A stretch of 64,000 nt of DNA from DATMER01 sp034667225 (GCA_034667225.1 JAXDKG010000020.1:186001-250000); one strand, 5' to 3'. Positions 17,561 through 26,377 are shown, counted from the stretch's first letter. The notes: generated by a model not told the origin, from the letters alone. Program-made: numbers and translations.

Positions 17561-18040
17561 TTCCAGCTCACAGAATTGGATTCCAGCTCGCCTGAGTCTC
17601 TTCGAGCGCGTTCGATTGGAACTCGGAGCGCCCGACGAGGTTTCCGGCGCTTCAGATTCGAATCCGTCGCTTCGGGGAAGACTTCGAGCGCCTTGAATTC
17701 AAATCGGCACGTTCGAAATGACTTCGAACGCGTCAGAATTCAATTTGGCTTCAATAAGTTGGATAAGAACGATCAAGATTGGAATTCGGAGGGTCGAAAT
17801 GAGTTTGGCTCCAATAGATTGGATACAGCACGAAAGATTCCAATCTGCTGGAGTCGATTTGATTTCAGCTCCAGTAGATTGAATCCGGACGGGGACAAAT
17901 TCAATCCAGTGCACCCGTTTTCAGTTTTACGCGCCTCTTTTCAATTCGAAGGCGTCAAGACTGATTCTGACGGGCTCGAATTGATTTCGGCTCCAGTAGA
18001 TTGGATTATGAGCGAAAAAATCCAATCCATTGGAGACAAA
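17561..18040. repeat. Degenerate 20-bp tandem array (array 2)
   Basis: About 24 units recur every 20-21 bp. A typical unit is a TTTGGCT or TTTCAGCT half followed by CCAATAGATT or CCAGTAGATT. Particularly similar units start at 17741, 17801, 17861 and 17982. AGATT-type cores can be followed at about 17654, 17756, 17776, 17816, 17835, 17855, 17876 and 17897. The region is markedly richer in A and T than its surroundings, and rich in GAATTC, TTCGAA and ATTGGA. Because 20 is not a multiple of three, a coding origin is unlikely although frames stay open. It lies beyond the 3' end of the DUF2207 gene and 5' to the 51-residue membrane protein. Confidence 0.8.
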
Positions 18041-18054
18041 CTCTTCCGGTGGCT

Positions 18055-19974
18055 CTACCAGCCTCCCCCGCCGCCTCCGCCCGAGCTTCCGCCTCCCCCG
18101 CCGCCTCCCGAGCTGCTCGAGCTCGGCGCCGAGACTCCTGAAGCCATCCCCGCGGCGGCCATGCTCCAGGAAGTCATGGCGCCCGCGCCTCCGAACTGGC
18201 CGCCTCCTCCTGACCAGCCGGAGCCTCCGCCCGATCCGAAGCTGCTGCCTCCCGACGAGGCGCTCGTGAACATCGAGCGGCTTCCGGAGGCCCCTCCGAA
18301 GGCTCGAAACCAGCGGTCCATTTCGCCGCCGAGGCCGAAGGCGAGGAGGTAGGGCAGCCACTCGTCGTGCAGGCGGGGATGCGCGCTCTTCAGCTCACGG
18401 CGCAGGAGACGGCGGCCCGCTCCCAGGAGCCGGCGCTTGCGGATGCCTTCGTCGCTCTCCCGCGAGCGGGCGTTGTTGAGCAGGCTGCTCCAGACCGCCA
18501 GCGGCACCAGGGCCAGCGCGAGCACCCCGGGCAGACCCGGAACGAGGCCGGTGTTCCAGCCGAGCCACTCGCGGTTGAACACGAGCAACGCGCACCAGAG
18601 GAAGATCAGAAGACCCGGCCCCAGGAACCAGAGCGAGCCGAGGTCGAGCCGCTCCGTGCGGTTGCGCCAGGCGTAGGACGCAATGCCGCCACCGATCCAG
18701 AGGAAGGTCAGCCCGAACGCCATGATGCCAGCCAGGATGGCGGTCGAGAGCGGGTGCCGGATGGCATCCAGGGCGAAGAGCGCCAGGACGGCCAGCCAGA
18801 GGATCTGCGTCCGACGGCGGCTGGGCGGCAGGTGGGCACCGAGACGCTGCCCGAGACGCGATTCCAGGCTGTCGGCGATGACCTTGGAGGGGTCGAAGCC
18901 GGTGCTTTTGTAATGCTGCCGGACCCTCTTGGTGTCGGTCTCGTCCGCGCCGAGGAAGAGCTTGTCCACGAGCTTGAGCTCGTAGCCGGCGAGCTGGAAG
19001 CGCTCTACCTTGAGGCGCAGGTGGAGGACGCCGGGGGAGAAGGCGATCCCGAGGAAGTTGAAGCCCGGGGTGACCCAGCTCTCCAGCTTGCCTTCCGCGA
19101 CCATCCGCGCGAGCACGGCGGCGACCTCGGGAGCGCCGGTCTTCCGGTCCCAGAGCGCGCCCACCTCCTCGGGGCGGAGGTCGAGCACGTTTTCCCGCAG
19201 CCAGGCTTCGTCCCAGTCGCGCGGGCCGGGCAGCGGCTCGAACCGGCCGCGCCGAGCCTCTGCCTGCCGGAACTGGACGTAGAGTGCGATCATCGCGAGC
19301 AGAGCGGCGGCGAAGGCCGCCCGGCGCCAGAGGATCGGCACGATGCTCAAGCCCGGCTTGGGGGCCGCCGCGCCACCCTTGTGCCGCAGGTCGGAGGTGT
19401 CCAGCACGTTGCTGCCGGGCGGAAGGTCCCGCCTTTCGAGGTGCGCCTGGACGGGTACGAGAGGCTGCCAGGCCGGATCGAGCTCGAGGTCGAGAACGAA
19501 GTGCCGGATCGGATACTCGACGTCCGGCAGGCCGAAGTTGTGGTCGAAGCGGTAGATGTCGCCGTCCCGGATCAGGATGCCGGACAAGGTGTAGTCCAGG
19601 ACGTAAGTGATCCGGGTCTGGTCAAACGGCGGATCGGAGGGAAGACGGCTGCGCCAGCGGACGGTGCTGCCCGACCAATCGTAGTGGTCGACGGAATCGG
19701 TGTCGCCCTCGACGAGCTGGATCTCCCGGCCGTTTGCATCGACGCGGGCGATCCGTTGCAGGTCGAGGTCCTGGCTCGGGCGCTGCAGGAAGCTGCGCTC
19801 GCCGCCGTTCCAGTCGCCGTTGAACACGATCGTCTGACGCTCGCGCACGTGGAGCTTGCCGGCGGCATCCAGGCGGGCGGTGACGGCGATCTCGTCCCAG
19901 GCGAGGGAACGGTCCTGGCCGACGGCGGGGAGGGCGAGAAACAGCAGGAGCGCTGCGGAGAAGCGGGTGGTCAT
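18055..19974 (-). CDS. DUF2207-domain membrane protein with Gly-rich tail
   Basis: 639 residues. A signal peptide ends at LALPAVGQ. The extracytoplasmic N-terminal part is the DUF2207 beta domain: LHVRERQTIVFNGDWNGGER and YVLDYTLSGILIRDGD. A membrane segment follows near 215 (AAFAAALLAMIALYVQF), then a cytoplasmic winged-helix-like part (DLRPEEVGALWDRKTGAPEV), then about four more membrane segments around 395-510. The tail after 580 is low complexity and ends in several glycines and W, as is common in this family. The function is unknown. A TATCAT hexamer lies 7 nt before ATG 19974. It is upstream in transcription of array 2. Confidence 0.85.
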   Translation of the reverse strand: MTTRFSAALLLFLALPAVGQDRSLAWDEIAVTARLDAAGKLHVRERQTIVFNGDWNGGERSFLQRPSQDLDLQRIARVDANGREIQLVEGDTDSVDHYDWSGSTVRWRSRLPSDPPFDQTRITYVLDYTLSGILIRDGDIYRFDHNFGLPDVEYPIRHFVLDLELDPAWQPLVPVQAHLERRDLPPGSNVLDTSDLRHKGGAAAPKPGLSIVPILWRRAAFAAALLAMIALYVQFRQAEARRGRFEPLPGPRDWDEAWLRENVLDLRPEEVGALWDRKTGAPEVAAVLARMVAEGKLESWVTPGFNFLGIAFSPGVLHLRLKVERFQLAGYELKLVDKLFLGADETDTKRVRQHYKSTGFDPSKVIADSLESRLGQRLGAHLPPSRRRTQILWLAVLALFALDAIRHPLSTAILAGIMAFGLTFLWIGGGIASYAWRNRTERLDLGSLWFLGPGLLIFLWCALLVFNREWLGWNTGLVPGLPGVLALALVPLAVWSSLLNNARSRESDEGIRKRRLLGAGRRLLRRELKSAHPRLHDEWLPYLLAFGLGGEMDRWFRAFGGASGSRSMFTSASSGGSSFGSGGGSGWSGGGGQFGGAGAMTSWSMAAAGMASGVSAPSSSSSGGGGGGGSSGGGGGGGW

Positions 19975-19981
19975 GGTGAGT

Positions 19982-19987
19982 ATGATA
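19982..19987 (-). promoter_or_regulatory. -10 hexamer TATCAT, DUF2207 gene
   Basis: TATCAT on the minus strand ends 7 nt before ATG 19974, with no Shine-Dalgarno between. It lies between two copies of CCCTCACC (plus strand). Confidence 0.4.
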
Positions 19988-20018
19988 GACCCTCACCCCC
20001 CGGAGGCCCTCACCCCCC

Positions 20019-21497
20019 TCAATACCCCTTCCGCTGCAACGTCTTCCGGTCGACACCGAGAATCTTAGCCGCCTCGCTCTTGTTGCCCGCCGTCAGCTTG
20101 AGCACGCGCTGGATGTGGCGCTTCTCCATGGCTTCGAGGTCGAGCGGCTCGGGCGAGGATTGGGAGGCGGCGGTGCCGAGGAGGGAACGGATCAGATCGG
20201 CGTCGATGTCCTTTTCGGCTAGAGATACCGCGCCTTCGACCAGGTTCTGGAGCTCGCGGACGTTGCCGGGGAAGTCGTGGGCGAGGACCATGGCGAGCGC
20301 TTCGGGACGAAAGGCTGGCACGGGGATGCCCTCCCGGCGGCAGAAGTCCTCTACGAAGGTGCGCACCAGGTGCGGGATGTCCTGGCGGCGGTCGCGCAGA
20401 GGCGGCAGCTCGATCTCCACGCCTTTCAGACGATAGTAGAGGTCCTCGCGGAAGGTGCTCTCGCTCACCATCTCTTCCAGGTCGCGGTGGGTGGCGGCCA
20501 CGAGGCGCACATCGACCGGGATCGGACGGCGGCCTCCCACCCGCACCACCTCGCGCTCCTGGAGGGCGCGCAGGAGCTTCACTTGAAGGGCCGGCTGCAT
20601 GTCGCCGATCTCGTCGAGGAGCAGCGTGCCGTGATCGGCCAGCTCGAACTTTCCCGGACGGGCCTGGACTCCCGTCGCCACTCCACCCTCGATGCCGAAG
20701 AGCTCGCTTTCGAGGAGCGACTCGGGCAGCGCGGCGCAGTTGAGCGCGATGAGCGCGCCTTCGCGGCCGGAGAGCAGATGGAGGAGCTTCGCCACCAGCT
20801 CCTTGCCCGTGCCGCTCTCGCCACGCACGAGGACGCTGACTCCGCGGGGCGCGACCCGTTCCACCAGGTCCAGCACCTTCCGCATGGGCGGCGCGTGGGC
20901 GATGATGCGCTGCCCCGCCACTTCACGGGCGAGGCTCCCCTTGAGGGCCTTGTTCTCTTCTTCCAGCCTTTCGCGCTGCGCTTCCAGCTTCTCCACCTGG
21001 CGCGCCGCATCGAGCGCCACGCCGGCCAGGGCCGCGACCGAGTCGAGGAAGCGGCGGTCATCCTGCGTGAAGGAGCGGTCGGCTTCGCCGCGCACTTCCT
21101 TGTCGAGGACGGCGAGATAGCCGAGGAAGACACCGCGGTAGGCCAGGGGCACGGCCAGGAGCTGCTCGTAGGGCCGGCCTCCCAGCTCGCCCTTGGAGCG
21201 CGAGAGGATGTGGCCCTCCCCCAGCAGCTCGCGCCAGATCTGAGCAGCCAGCAGCGACGTACCCGTAGGTGGAGCATCGATCCAGCCCACGGTCGAGGCG
21301 GCCCGCGCTCCGCCGTAGGGGTCGCGGGTCACCGCCACGGCCGCGGCCGGGTCGAGGACCGCGCAAACCCGCAGGAGCAGCTCCTCCACCAGCTCCGGCT
21401 CCGGCCGCTGGGCATGGAGCGCCAGCGCCAGGTCGTAGAGCGTCTCGAGCTGGAGGATGCGCCGCTTCTCGGCGAGGTTGGCGTCAGGACGGACCAT
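20019..21497 (-). CDS. AAA+ enhancer-binding protein-like regulator with GAF domain, altered GAFTGA loop
   Basis: 492 residues. A GAF domain covers about 20-170, followed by a coiled-coil linker (KLEAQRERLEEENKALKG), the AAA+ domain with Walker A GESGTGKE and Walker B GTLLLDEIGD, and a C-terminal Fis-type helix-turn-helix ending NKSEAAKILGVDRKTLQRKGY. In sigma-54 activators the L1 loop reads GAFTGA and contacts sigma-54. Here residues 272-277 read GVATGV, lacking the key Phe. It may therefore act on sigma-54 in an altered way or not at all. TAGAAT lies 6 nt before ATG 21497. Its gene is divergent from the secreted Cys-rich protein gene. Confidence 0.9.
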   Translation of the reverse strand: MVRPDANLAEKRRILQLETLYDLALALHAQRPEPELVEELLLRVCAVLDPAAAVAVTRDPYGGARAASTVGWIDAPPTGTSLLAAQIWRELLGEGHILSRSKGELGGRPYEQLLAVPLAYRGVFLGYLAVLDKEVRGEADRSFTQDDRRFLDSVAALAGVALDAARQVEKLEAQRERLEEENKALKGSLAREVAGQRIIAHAPPMRKVLDLVERVAPRGVSVLVRGESGTGKELVAKLLHLLSGREGALIALNCAALPESLLESELFGIEGGVATGVQARPGKFELADHGTLLLDEIGDMQPALQVKLLRALQEREVVRVGGRRPIPVDVRLVAATHRDLEEMVSESTFREDLYYRLKGVEIELPPLRDRRQDIPHLVRTFVEDFCRREGIPVPAFRPEALAMVLAHDFPGNVRELQNLVEGAVSLAEKDIDADLIRSLLGTAASQSSPEPLDLEAMEKRHIQRVLKLTAGNKSEAAKILGVDRKTLQRKGY

Positions 21498-21503
21498 GGA
21501 CAG

Positions 21504-21509
21504 ATTCTA
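21504..21509 (-). promoter_or_regulatory. -10 hexamer TAGAAT, enhancer-binding protein gene
   Basis: TAGAAT on the minus strand, 6 nt before ATG 21497; no Shine-Dalgarno. Confidence 0.4.
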
Positions 21510-21527
21510 GCCCGCCCGGTATTCGCC

Positions 21528-21556
21528 TTGCCCGCGCGAGAGGTTTGGTCTAGAAT
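21528..21556 (+). promoter_or_regulatory. Sigma-70-type promoter of the Cys-rich protein gene
   Basis: TTGCCC at 21528-21533 and TAGAAT at 21551-21556 are separated by exactly 17 nt. The predicted transcript has a leader of about 75 nt before ATG 21637, which has its own strong Shine-Dalgarno. Confidence 0.5.
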
Positions 21557-21636
21557 GATGTTCTTGCTGATTCATGCAGGTTTGCTTGAATTTGACGGAG
21601 AAAAACGTCAATAACCTTGTTCAAAGGAGGAAAGTT

Positions 21637-22161
21637 ATGCAAAAAACTCTCTGCTTTGTGGCCCTCTCGCTTCTCGCAACCTTTCCGGCCGCCGCCAAGA
21701 CTCCCGACGGCCAGACGCCCTCGGAGGAGACCATCTGCGACGGACAGATCGGCGCCGCTTACGGCCTCTGCAACGCCTACTGCGAAGCGATGGATTGCGA
21801 AAGCCCGGCGCCGCACGCCTCGCCAACGGCCTGTGCGAAGGTGCTAAAAAATTATATGAAGCACACCGGTATGATGCCGCCCTGCGCGGTCACCTGCCCC
21901 TGCCCCGAGGAGCTCCCGCTCTTCGCCGCGTTCGTGGCCGGGACCCAGCCGATCGAGGAATGTTTCGCCACGGACGATACGATCAGCGTGACCGCGGAGG
22001 ACCAGGAGTTCTCGATCGTGGTGAGCGCGGAGGGAGGGTTCTGCAGCGACAACGGTGAGCCCCCGCTCGTGCCGCTCACCCCGGCCGAGGCCCTGGTCTG
22101 CCGGCTGCTCCTGCGCGACACCGCCGAGGCCCAGGGAGTCGCCTGCGTGCCTCCGGAGTAG
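21637..22161 (+). CDS. Secreted Cys-rich protein
   Basis: 174 residues. AAAGGAGG lies 7 nt before ATG 21637 and fixes the start. A signal peptide (TLCFVALSLLATFPAAA) leads into a segment with clustered cysteines: ICDGQIGAAYGLCNAYCEAMDC, then MMPPCAVTCPCPEEL and further single Cys to a total of about twelve. The C..GLCNAYCEA.DC pattern recurs in secreted proteins of environmental bacteria; I know no function. Disulfides in the periplasm or outside are likely. The second half (TISVTAEDQEFSIVVSAEGG) looks like a beta domain. It ends 4 nt before the convergent uvrA stop. Confidence 0.75.
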   Translation: MQKTLCFVALSLLATFPAAAKTPDGQTPSEETICDGQIGAAYGLCNAYCEAMDCESPAPHASPTACAKVLKNYMKHTGMMPPCAVTCPCPEELPLFAAFVAGTQPIEECFATDDTISVTAEDQEFSIVVSAEGGFCSDNGEPPLVPLTPAEALVCRLLLRDTAEAQGVACVPPE

Positions 22162-22165
22162 AAGG

Positions 22166-25006
22166 CTACGCCCGGCGCCGCTTGCGCGGCGCCTCGGGCA
22201 GCACCTGCCGCAGGTACTTGCCCGTGTAGCTTTCGGGGACCGAGGCTACGTGCTCGGGGGTGCCGACCGCCACCAGGGCGCCCCCTCCGGCTCCGCCTTC
22301 GGGACCGAGGTCGATCACCCAGTCGGCGGTCTTGATGACGTCCAGGTTGTGCTCGATGACCACGACCGTGTTGCCCAGCTCGACCAAGCGGTGCAGGAGC
22401 TTCAGGAGCTTGCCCACGTCGTCGAAATGGAGGCCGGTCGTGGGCTCGTCCAGGAGGTAGAGGGTGCGGCCCGTCGAGCGTTTGCAGAGCTCCCGGGAGA
22501 GCTTCACACGCTGGGCTTCTCCGCCGGAGAGCGTCGTGGCCGGCTGGCCGAGGCGGATGTAGCCCAGGCCCACCTCGCAGAGCGTCTCCAGGATGCGCGA
22601 GATCGCCGGGATGTTCTTGAACATCTCCTGCGCCTGCTCCACGGGCAGGTCCAGGATCTCCGCGATGTTCAAGCCCTTGTAGCGCACTGCCAGGGTCTCG
22701 CGGTCGTAGCGCTTGCCGCCGCAGACCTCGCAGGTGACGTAGATGTCAGGCAGGAAGTGCATCTCGATCTTGATCTGCCCGTCACCCTTGCAGGCCTCGC
22801 AGCGGCCCCCCGGCACATTGAAGCTGAAGCGGCCTGGGCGGTAGCCGCGCATCCGCGCTTCCGTCGTCATGGCCATGAGGTTGCGGATAGGGTTGAACAC
22901 GTTCGTGTAGGTCGCCGGGTTCGAGCGCGGCGTCCTGCCAATCGGGCTCTGATCGATCGCGATCACCTTGTCGAGCTGATCCAGGCCGGTGATCCGCGCG
23001 TGCTCGCCCGGCTTGTCCGATGCCCGGTAGAAGAGCCGCGCCAGCGCCTTGTAGAGGATCTCGTTGACCAGCGTGCTCTTGCCCGAGCCCGAGACCCCGG
23101 TCACCACCGTGAACGCCCCAACGGGGAGCTCGACGTCCAGGTCGCGCAGGTTGTTGTGCTTTGCGCCGTGGATGATCACCGGCTTGCCCCGTCCCTCGCG
23201 GCGCCGGTTCGGCACCGGAACTTCCAGCTCTCCGCGGAGATAGAGGCCGGTCAGCGACTTGGGGTTCTTCATGACCTGCTGCGGCGTCCCCTGCGCCACC
23301 ACCTCGCCGCCGTGCACGCCGGCGCCGGGGCCGAGGTCGATCACCCAGTCCGCCTCGCGGATCGTCTCTTCGTCGTGCTCCACCACCAGCACCGAGTTGC
23401 CGAGGTCGCGCATCCCCTTGAGCGTGGTGAGCAGCCGTGCATTGTCGCGCTGGTGGAGGCCGATCGAGGGCTCGTCCAGCACGTAGAGCACGCCCATGAG
23501 CTTGCTGCCGATCTGCGTCGCGAGACGGATGCGCTGGCTCTCGCCGCCCGAGAGCGTCGCGGACGAGCGGTCCAGGGTGAGATACCCGACGCCCACGTCA
23601 TCTAGGAAGCTCAGACGGTCCGAGATCTCCTGCACCACTTTTTCGGCAATGGCGCGCTCGCGCTTGTCGAGGGAGAGCTTCCCCACCCAGGCGCGCAGGT
23701 CGGATACGGGCAGGCTCGACAGCTCGTCGATGGCCTTGTTCTTGACCGTCACGGCCAGGGCCTCGGGCCGCAGGCGCCGGCCGTTGCAGGCCAGGCAGGG
23801 GTGGACCGACATGTACTTCTCGATCTCGGCCCGGATCGTCGCCGAGTCGGTCTCCTTGTGGCGCCGCTCGAGCATGGGGATGACCCCTTCGTACTTGCCG
23901 GTCCAGGAGTAGCTCGACTTCTTGCCGGTCAGGCTGAAGCTCAGCTCCTCGTCGCCCGAGCCGTGCAGGATGATCCGCTTCGCCTCGGCGGGCAGCTTCT
24001 TCCACGGCGTCGAGAGGGAGAAGCCCATCGCCTTGGAGATCGTCTCGACCATCTTCATGCGCCAGGACTTGGAGCCTTCGGGCCACGGCGCCACGGCGCC
24101 GGCGTTGATCCCGCGCTCCTGGTCCGGCACGATCTTGTCTGGATCGACGCCCATCAGCGTGCCGAGGCCGGAGCAGGCCGGGCAGGCGCCGTAGGGGCTG
24201 TTGAACGAGAACAGCCGCGGCGTGATCTCGGTGAGGCTCGTGCCGCACTCCACGCAGGAGTAGCTCTGGGAGAGGGTCTCCTCAGCGGCGCCTTCCGGCG
24301 CGAGCACGACCAGGCCGCCGCTGACCTTCAGGGCGGTTTCGATCGAGTCGGACAAGCGCTTTTCGATGCCGGGCTTGACCACGATGCGGTCGATGACGAT
24401 GTCGATCGAGTGCTTCTTCTGCTTGTCGAGAGCCGGGGGCTCGCCCGTGAGCTCGACCAGCTTGCCGTCGATGCGGGCGCGGAGGAAGCCTTCGCGGGCC
24501 ATCTGCGCGAGCTGCTTGCGGTACTCGCCCTTCTTGCCGCGCACGTAGGGGGCATAGAGGACGAGGCGGGTCCCCTCGGGCATCTCCACGGCACGGTCCA
24601 CCATCTGCTGCACGGTCTGCGGCCGGATGGTCTGGCCGCAGGTGGGGCAGTGCGGAATGCCGATCGAGGCGTAGAGGAGACGCAGGTAGTCGTGGATCTC
24701 GGTTACCGTACCCACGGTGGAGCGCGGGTTTTTTGAGACCGACTTCTGCTCGATGGAGATGGCCGGCGAGAGGCCGTCGATCGAGTCCACGTCCGGCTTC
24801 TCCATCTGCTGGAGGAACTGCCGGGCGTAGGAGGAGAGCGACTCCACGTAACGCCGCTGGCCCTCGGCGAACAGCGTGTCGAAAGCCAGCGACGATTTCC
24901 CGGAGCCGGAAACGCCGGTGATGACCACGAGCCGGTTGCGGGGGATCTCTAGGCTGACGTTCTTGAGGTTGTGCTCGCGCGCACCGCGGACGTAGATCGA
25001 TTCCAT
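22166..25006 (-). CDS. uvrA: Excinuclease ABC subunit A
   Basis: 946 residues from ATG 25006, the usual UvrA length. The start MESIYVRGAREHNLKNV is canonical. It has two ABC ATPase modules: Walker A GVSGSGKSSLAFDTLF with signature LSGGESQRIRLATQIGS, and GVSGSGKSTLVNEIL with LSGGEAQRVKLSREL. Zinc fingers are visible in CPTCG, CPACSG and CEACKGDG/CEVCGG. UvrA with UvrB scans DNA for bulky lesions in nucleotide excision repair. The C-terminus ends in a basic tail (RKRRRA). A TAGGAT hexamer lies 10 nt before the start; no other uvr gene is nearby. Confidence 0.98.
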   Translation of the reverse strand: MESIYVRGAREHNLKNVSLEIPRNRLVVITGVSGSGKSSLAFDTLFAEGQRRYVESLSSYARQFLQQMEKPDVDSIDGLSPAISIEQKSVSKNPRSTVGTVTEIHDYLRLLYASIGIPHCPTCGQTIRPQTVQQMVDRAVEMPEGTRLVLYAPYVRGKKGEYRKQLAQMAREGFLRARIDGKLVELTGEPPALDKQKKHSIDIVIDRIVVKPGIEKRLSDSIETALKVSGGLVVLAPEGAAEETLSQSYSCVECGTSLTEITPRLFSFNSPYGACPACSGLGTLMGVDPDKIVPDQERGINAGAVAPWPEGSKSWRMKMVETISKAMGFSLSTPWKKLPAEAKRIILHGSGDEELSFSLTGKKSSYSWTGKYEGVIPMLERRHKETDSATIRAEIEKYMSVHPCLACNGRRLRPEALAVTVKNKAIDELSSLPVSDLRAWVGKLSLDKRERAIAEKVVQEISDRLSFLDDVGVGYLTLDRSSATLSGGESQRIRLATQIGSKLMGVLYVLDEPSIGLHQRDNARLLTTLKGMRDLGNSVLVVEHDEETIREADWVIDLGPGAGVHGGEVVAQGTPQQVMKNPKSLTGLYLRGELEVPVPNRRREGRGKPVIIHGAKHNNLRDLDVELPVGAFTVVTGVSGSGKSTLVNEILYKALARLFYRASDKPGEHARITGLDQLDKVIAIDQSPIGRTPRSNPATYTNVFNPIRNLMAMTTEARMRGYRPGRFSFNVPGGRCEACKGDGQIKIEMHFLPDIYVTCEVCGGKRYDRETLAVRYKGLNIAEILDLPVEQAQEMFKNIPAISRILETLCEVGLGYIRLGQPATTLSGGEAQRVKLSRELCKRSTGRTLYLLDEPTTGLHFDDVGKLLKLLHRLVELGNTVVVIEHNLDVIKTADWVIDLGPEGGAGGGALVAVGTPEHVASVPESYTGKYLRQVLPEAPRKRRRA

Positions 25007-25016
25007 AGGGGGCGTA

Positions 25017-25022
25017 ATCCTA
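25017..25022 (-). promoter_or_regulatory. -10 hexamer TAGGAT, uvrA
   Basis: TAGGAT on the minus strand in the context TGCTAGGAT, 10 nt before ATG 25006. No LexA-type box was recognised. Confidence 0.35.
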
Positions 25023-25082
25023 GCAGAAGTTGGGACCGGCGAGGGCCCGCGGCAAGTTCTGTAAATCGGGTACCGACGGGGG

Positions 25083-25191
25083 CACACGGACGGTCATGGA
25101 CTCTCACGGACTAACACGGACAGGGCTGCGCCGGATTCCCTCCTGCCGCTGTGTCCGTGATCGTCCGTGTCAGTCTGTGATCGTCCGTGTG
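25083..25191. repeat. 10-bp-periodic CACGGAC element forming an imperfect inverted repeat
   Basis: Arm 25083-25122 holds four 10-bp units of the type tCACGGACta; arm 25152-25191 holds four units of the type atCGTCCGTG. The 40-bp arms pair at 33 of 40 positions around a 29-bp centre. The element fills the gap between uvrA (start 25006) and the VWA gene (stop 25202). No gene or terminator T-run is seen in it. Confidence 0.75.
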
Positions 25192-25201
25192 CGAGGCTCA
25201 A

Positions 25202-26377
25202 CTAGTAATCAACGTAACCCTCTCGCACCCGCACCTTCACGCCCGGCCGCTTCACGTCGACGCTGATCTTGTGCCACTTGCCGTCCTTCTTGAAGTCGGT
25301 CGGGTAGTAGCCGAGCACGTACTGCTCGCGCATTTCTTTCATGATGCTCGCGAAAGCGAACTCCAACTCGCCGATGCGCTTGAGGCCGAGGATGCGGCCG
25401 CCGCTCTCCTCCACCGTCTTCTTGAGCGTCTGGTACTCCTTGTCGTTCGCCGTGTGATCCCGCCAGGCCGAGTTGAAGGACTTCTCCTTGGCATCGTCGT
25501 CGAGCTGGATCCAGTAGATGAGCGACTGGCTCGTGCGCGCCTTCCACAGGACCTCCTCGATGGGCAGGACGCTGTGCACGTCGAAGCCGTCCGAGAGGAG
25601 GATCACGGCGCGCCGGCCGATGCGGGAGTCGAGCATCTTGAGCGACATGTAGAGGAAGTCGTTGACCGAGGTGCCGCCGACGGCCTCGGTTTCGGCAAGG
25701 GCCTGCTCCAGCTCGCCGCGGTCCTGGGAGAAGGGGGTGACGCGCAGGAGCCGGTCGGAGAACATCAGCAGGCTGGCCTCGTCGTCCGGCCGCATGCCGC
25801 CCAGGAAGACGCTCGCGCCGCGGCGCGCAGCCTCCAAACGCTCACCCTGCATGCTCTCGCTGGTGTCCAGGAGCAGCACCGCGGTGATCGGCACCTCGCC
25901 CTTGCCGAAGGTCACGATGTCCTGCGACTTGCCGTTGTCGAGGATCTTGAAGTCTTCCTGCTCCAGATCGAGGATGCGCCGCGCGTCGGCCGCGCCGCTG
26001 CGGGTGACCGTGACGAAGAGCTGCTGCAGGCGGACTTCGAGCTGCTCGTCGATGCGGATCGCGTCCGTGGCGACCGTGTGGGTGCCGGTCGAGCCCGAGG
26101 CGCCGTAGGCCACGACCTTGAACTCGCGGGCGCTGTTGTCCTCGCCCACGTCGATCTTGGTGCGGAACGGCGGCTGGGTGAGCACGGCCCGGCGCACGCC
26201 GTTGACGAAGATCTCGACGCGGGTGACGGGCTCGTCCGCGGACATCAGGACCGAGACGTCGACCTCGCCGAAGACCGCCTGGTCGGGCACGGGGGATTGA
26301 ATTCGCGGCTGTACCGCGGCTTCAACCACTCCCGTGGAGAGAGCCGCCAGGAGGCCGATGCCCAAAAGAAATCTCAT
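25202..26377 (-). CDS. Exported VWA protein, VWFA-related Acidobacterial domain
   Basis: 391 residues with signal peptide LLGIGLLAALSTGVVEA. Residues about 25-160 form Ig-like/beta repeats (RIQSPVPDQAVFGEVDVSVL; LFVTVTRSGAADARRI). The von Willebrand A domain follows, with the MIDAS motif LLLDTSESMQGER and later metal-site residues in GGTSVNDFLYMSL and LLSDGFD. The C-terminus (QYVLGYYPTDFKKDGKWHKI) is the diagnostic end of the TIGR03436 family, common in Acidobacteriota. A role in metal-dependent adhesion or complex assembly at the envelope is likely. Its ATG overlaps the stop of the TPR gene upstream (26374-26377). Confidence 0.92.
   Translation of the reverse strand: MRFLLGIGLLAALSTGVVEAAVQPRIQSPVPDQAVFGEVDVSVLMSADEPVTRVEIFVNGVRRAVLTQPPFRTKIDVGEDNSAREFKVVAYGASGSTGTHTVATDAIRIDEQLEVRLQQLFVTVTRSGAADARRILDLEQEDFKILDNGKSQDIVTFGKGEVPITAVLLLDTSESMQGERLEAARRGASVFLGGMRPDDEASLLMFSDRLLRVTPFSQDRGELEQALAETEAVGGTSVNDFLYMSLKMLDSRIGRRAVILLSDGFDVHSVLPIEEVLWKARTSQSLIYWIQLDDDAKEKSFNSAWRDHTANDKEYQTLKKTVEESGGRILGLKRIGELEFAFASIMKEMREQYVLGYYPTDFKKDGKWHKISVDVKRPGVKVRVREGYVDY

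Noticed and set aside
17441..18352. A 303-codon plus-strand frame through array 2
   Set aside because: The repeat period is 20 bp, which does not preserve a reading frame, and the 3' part is antisense to the glycine-rich tail of the DUF2207 gene. No start signal.
18408..20436. A 689-codon plus-strand frame beginning near 18367
   Set aside because: Antisense to the DUF2207 gene and the enhancer-binding protein gene; no domain and no start signal.
22174..22193. Terminator-like hairpin GGCGCCGC/GCGGCGCC
   Set aside because: It lies within the last codons of uvrA and has no T-run on either side.
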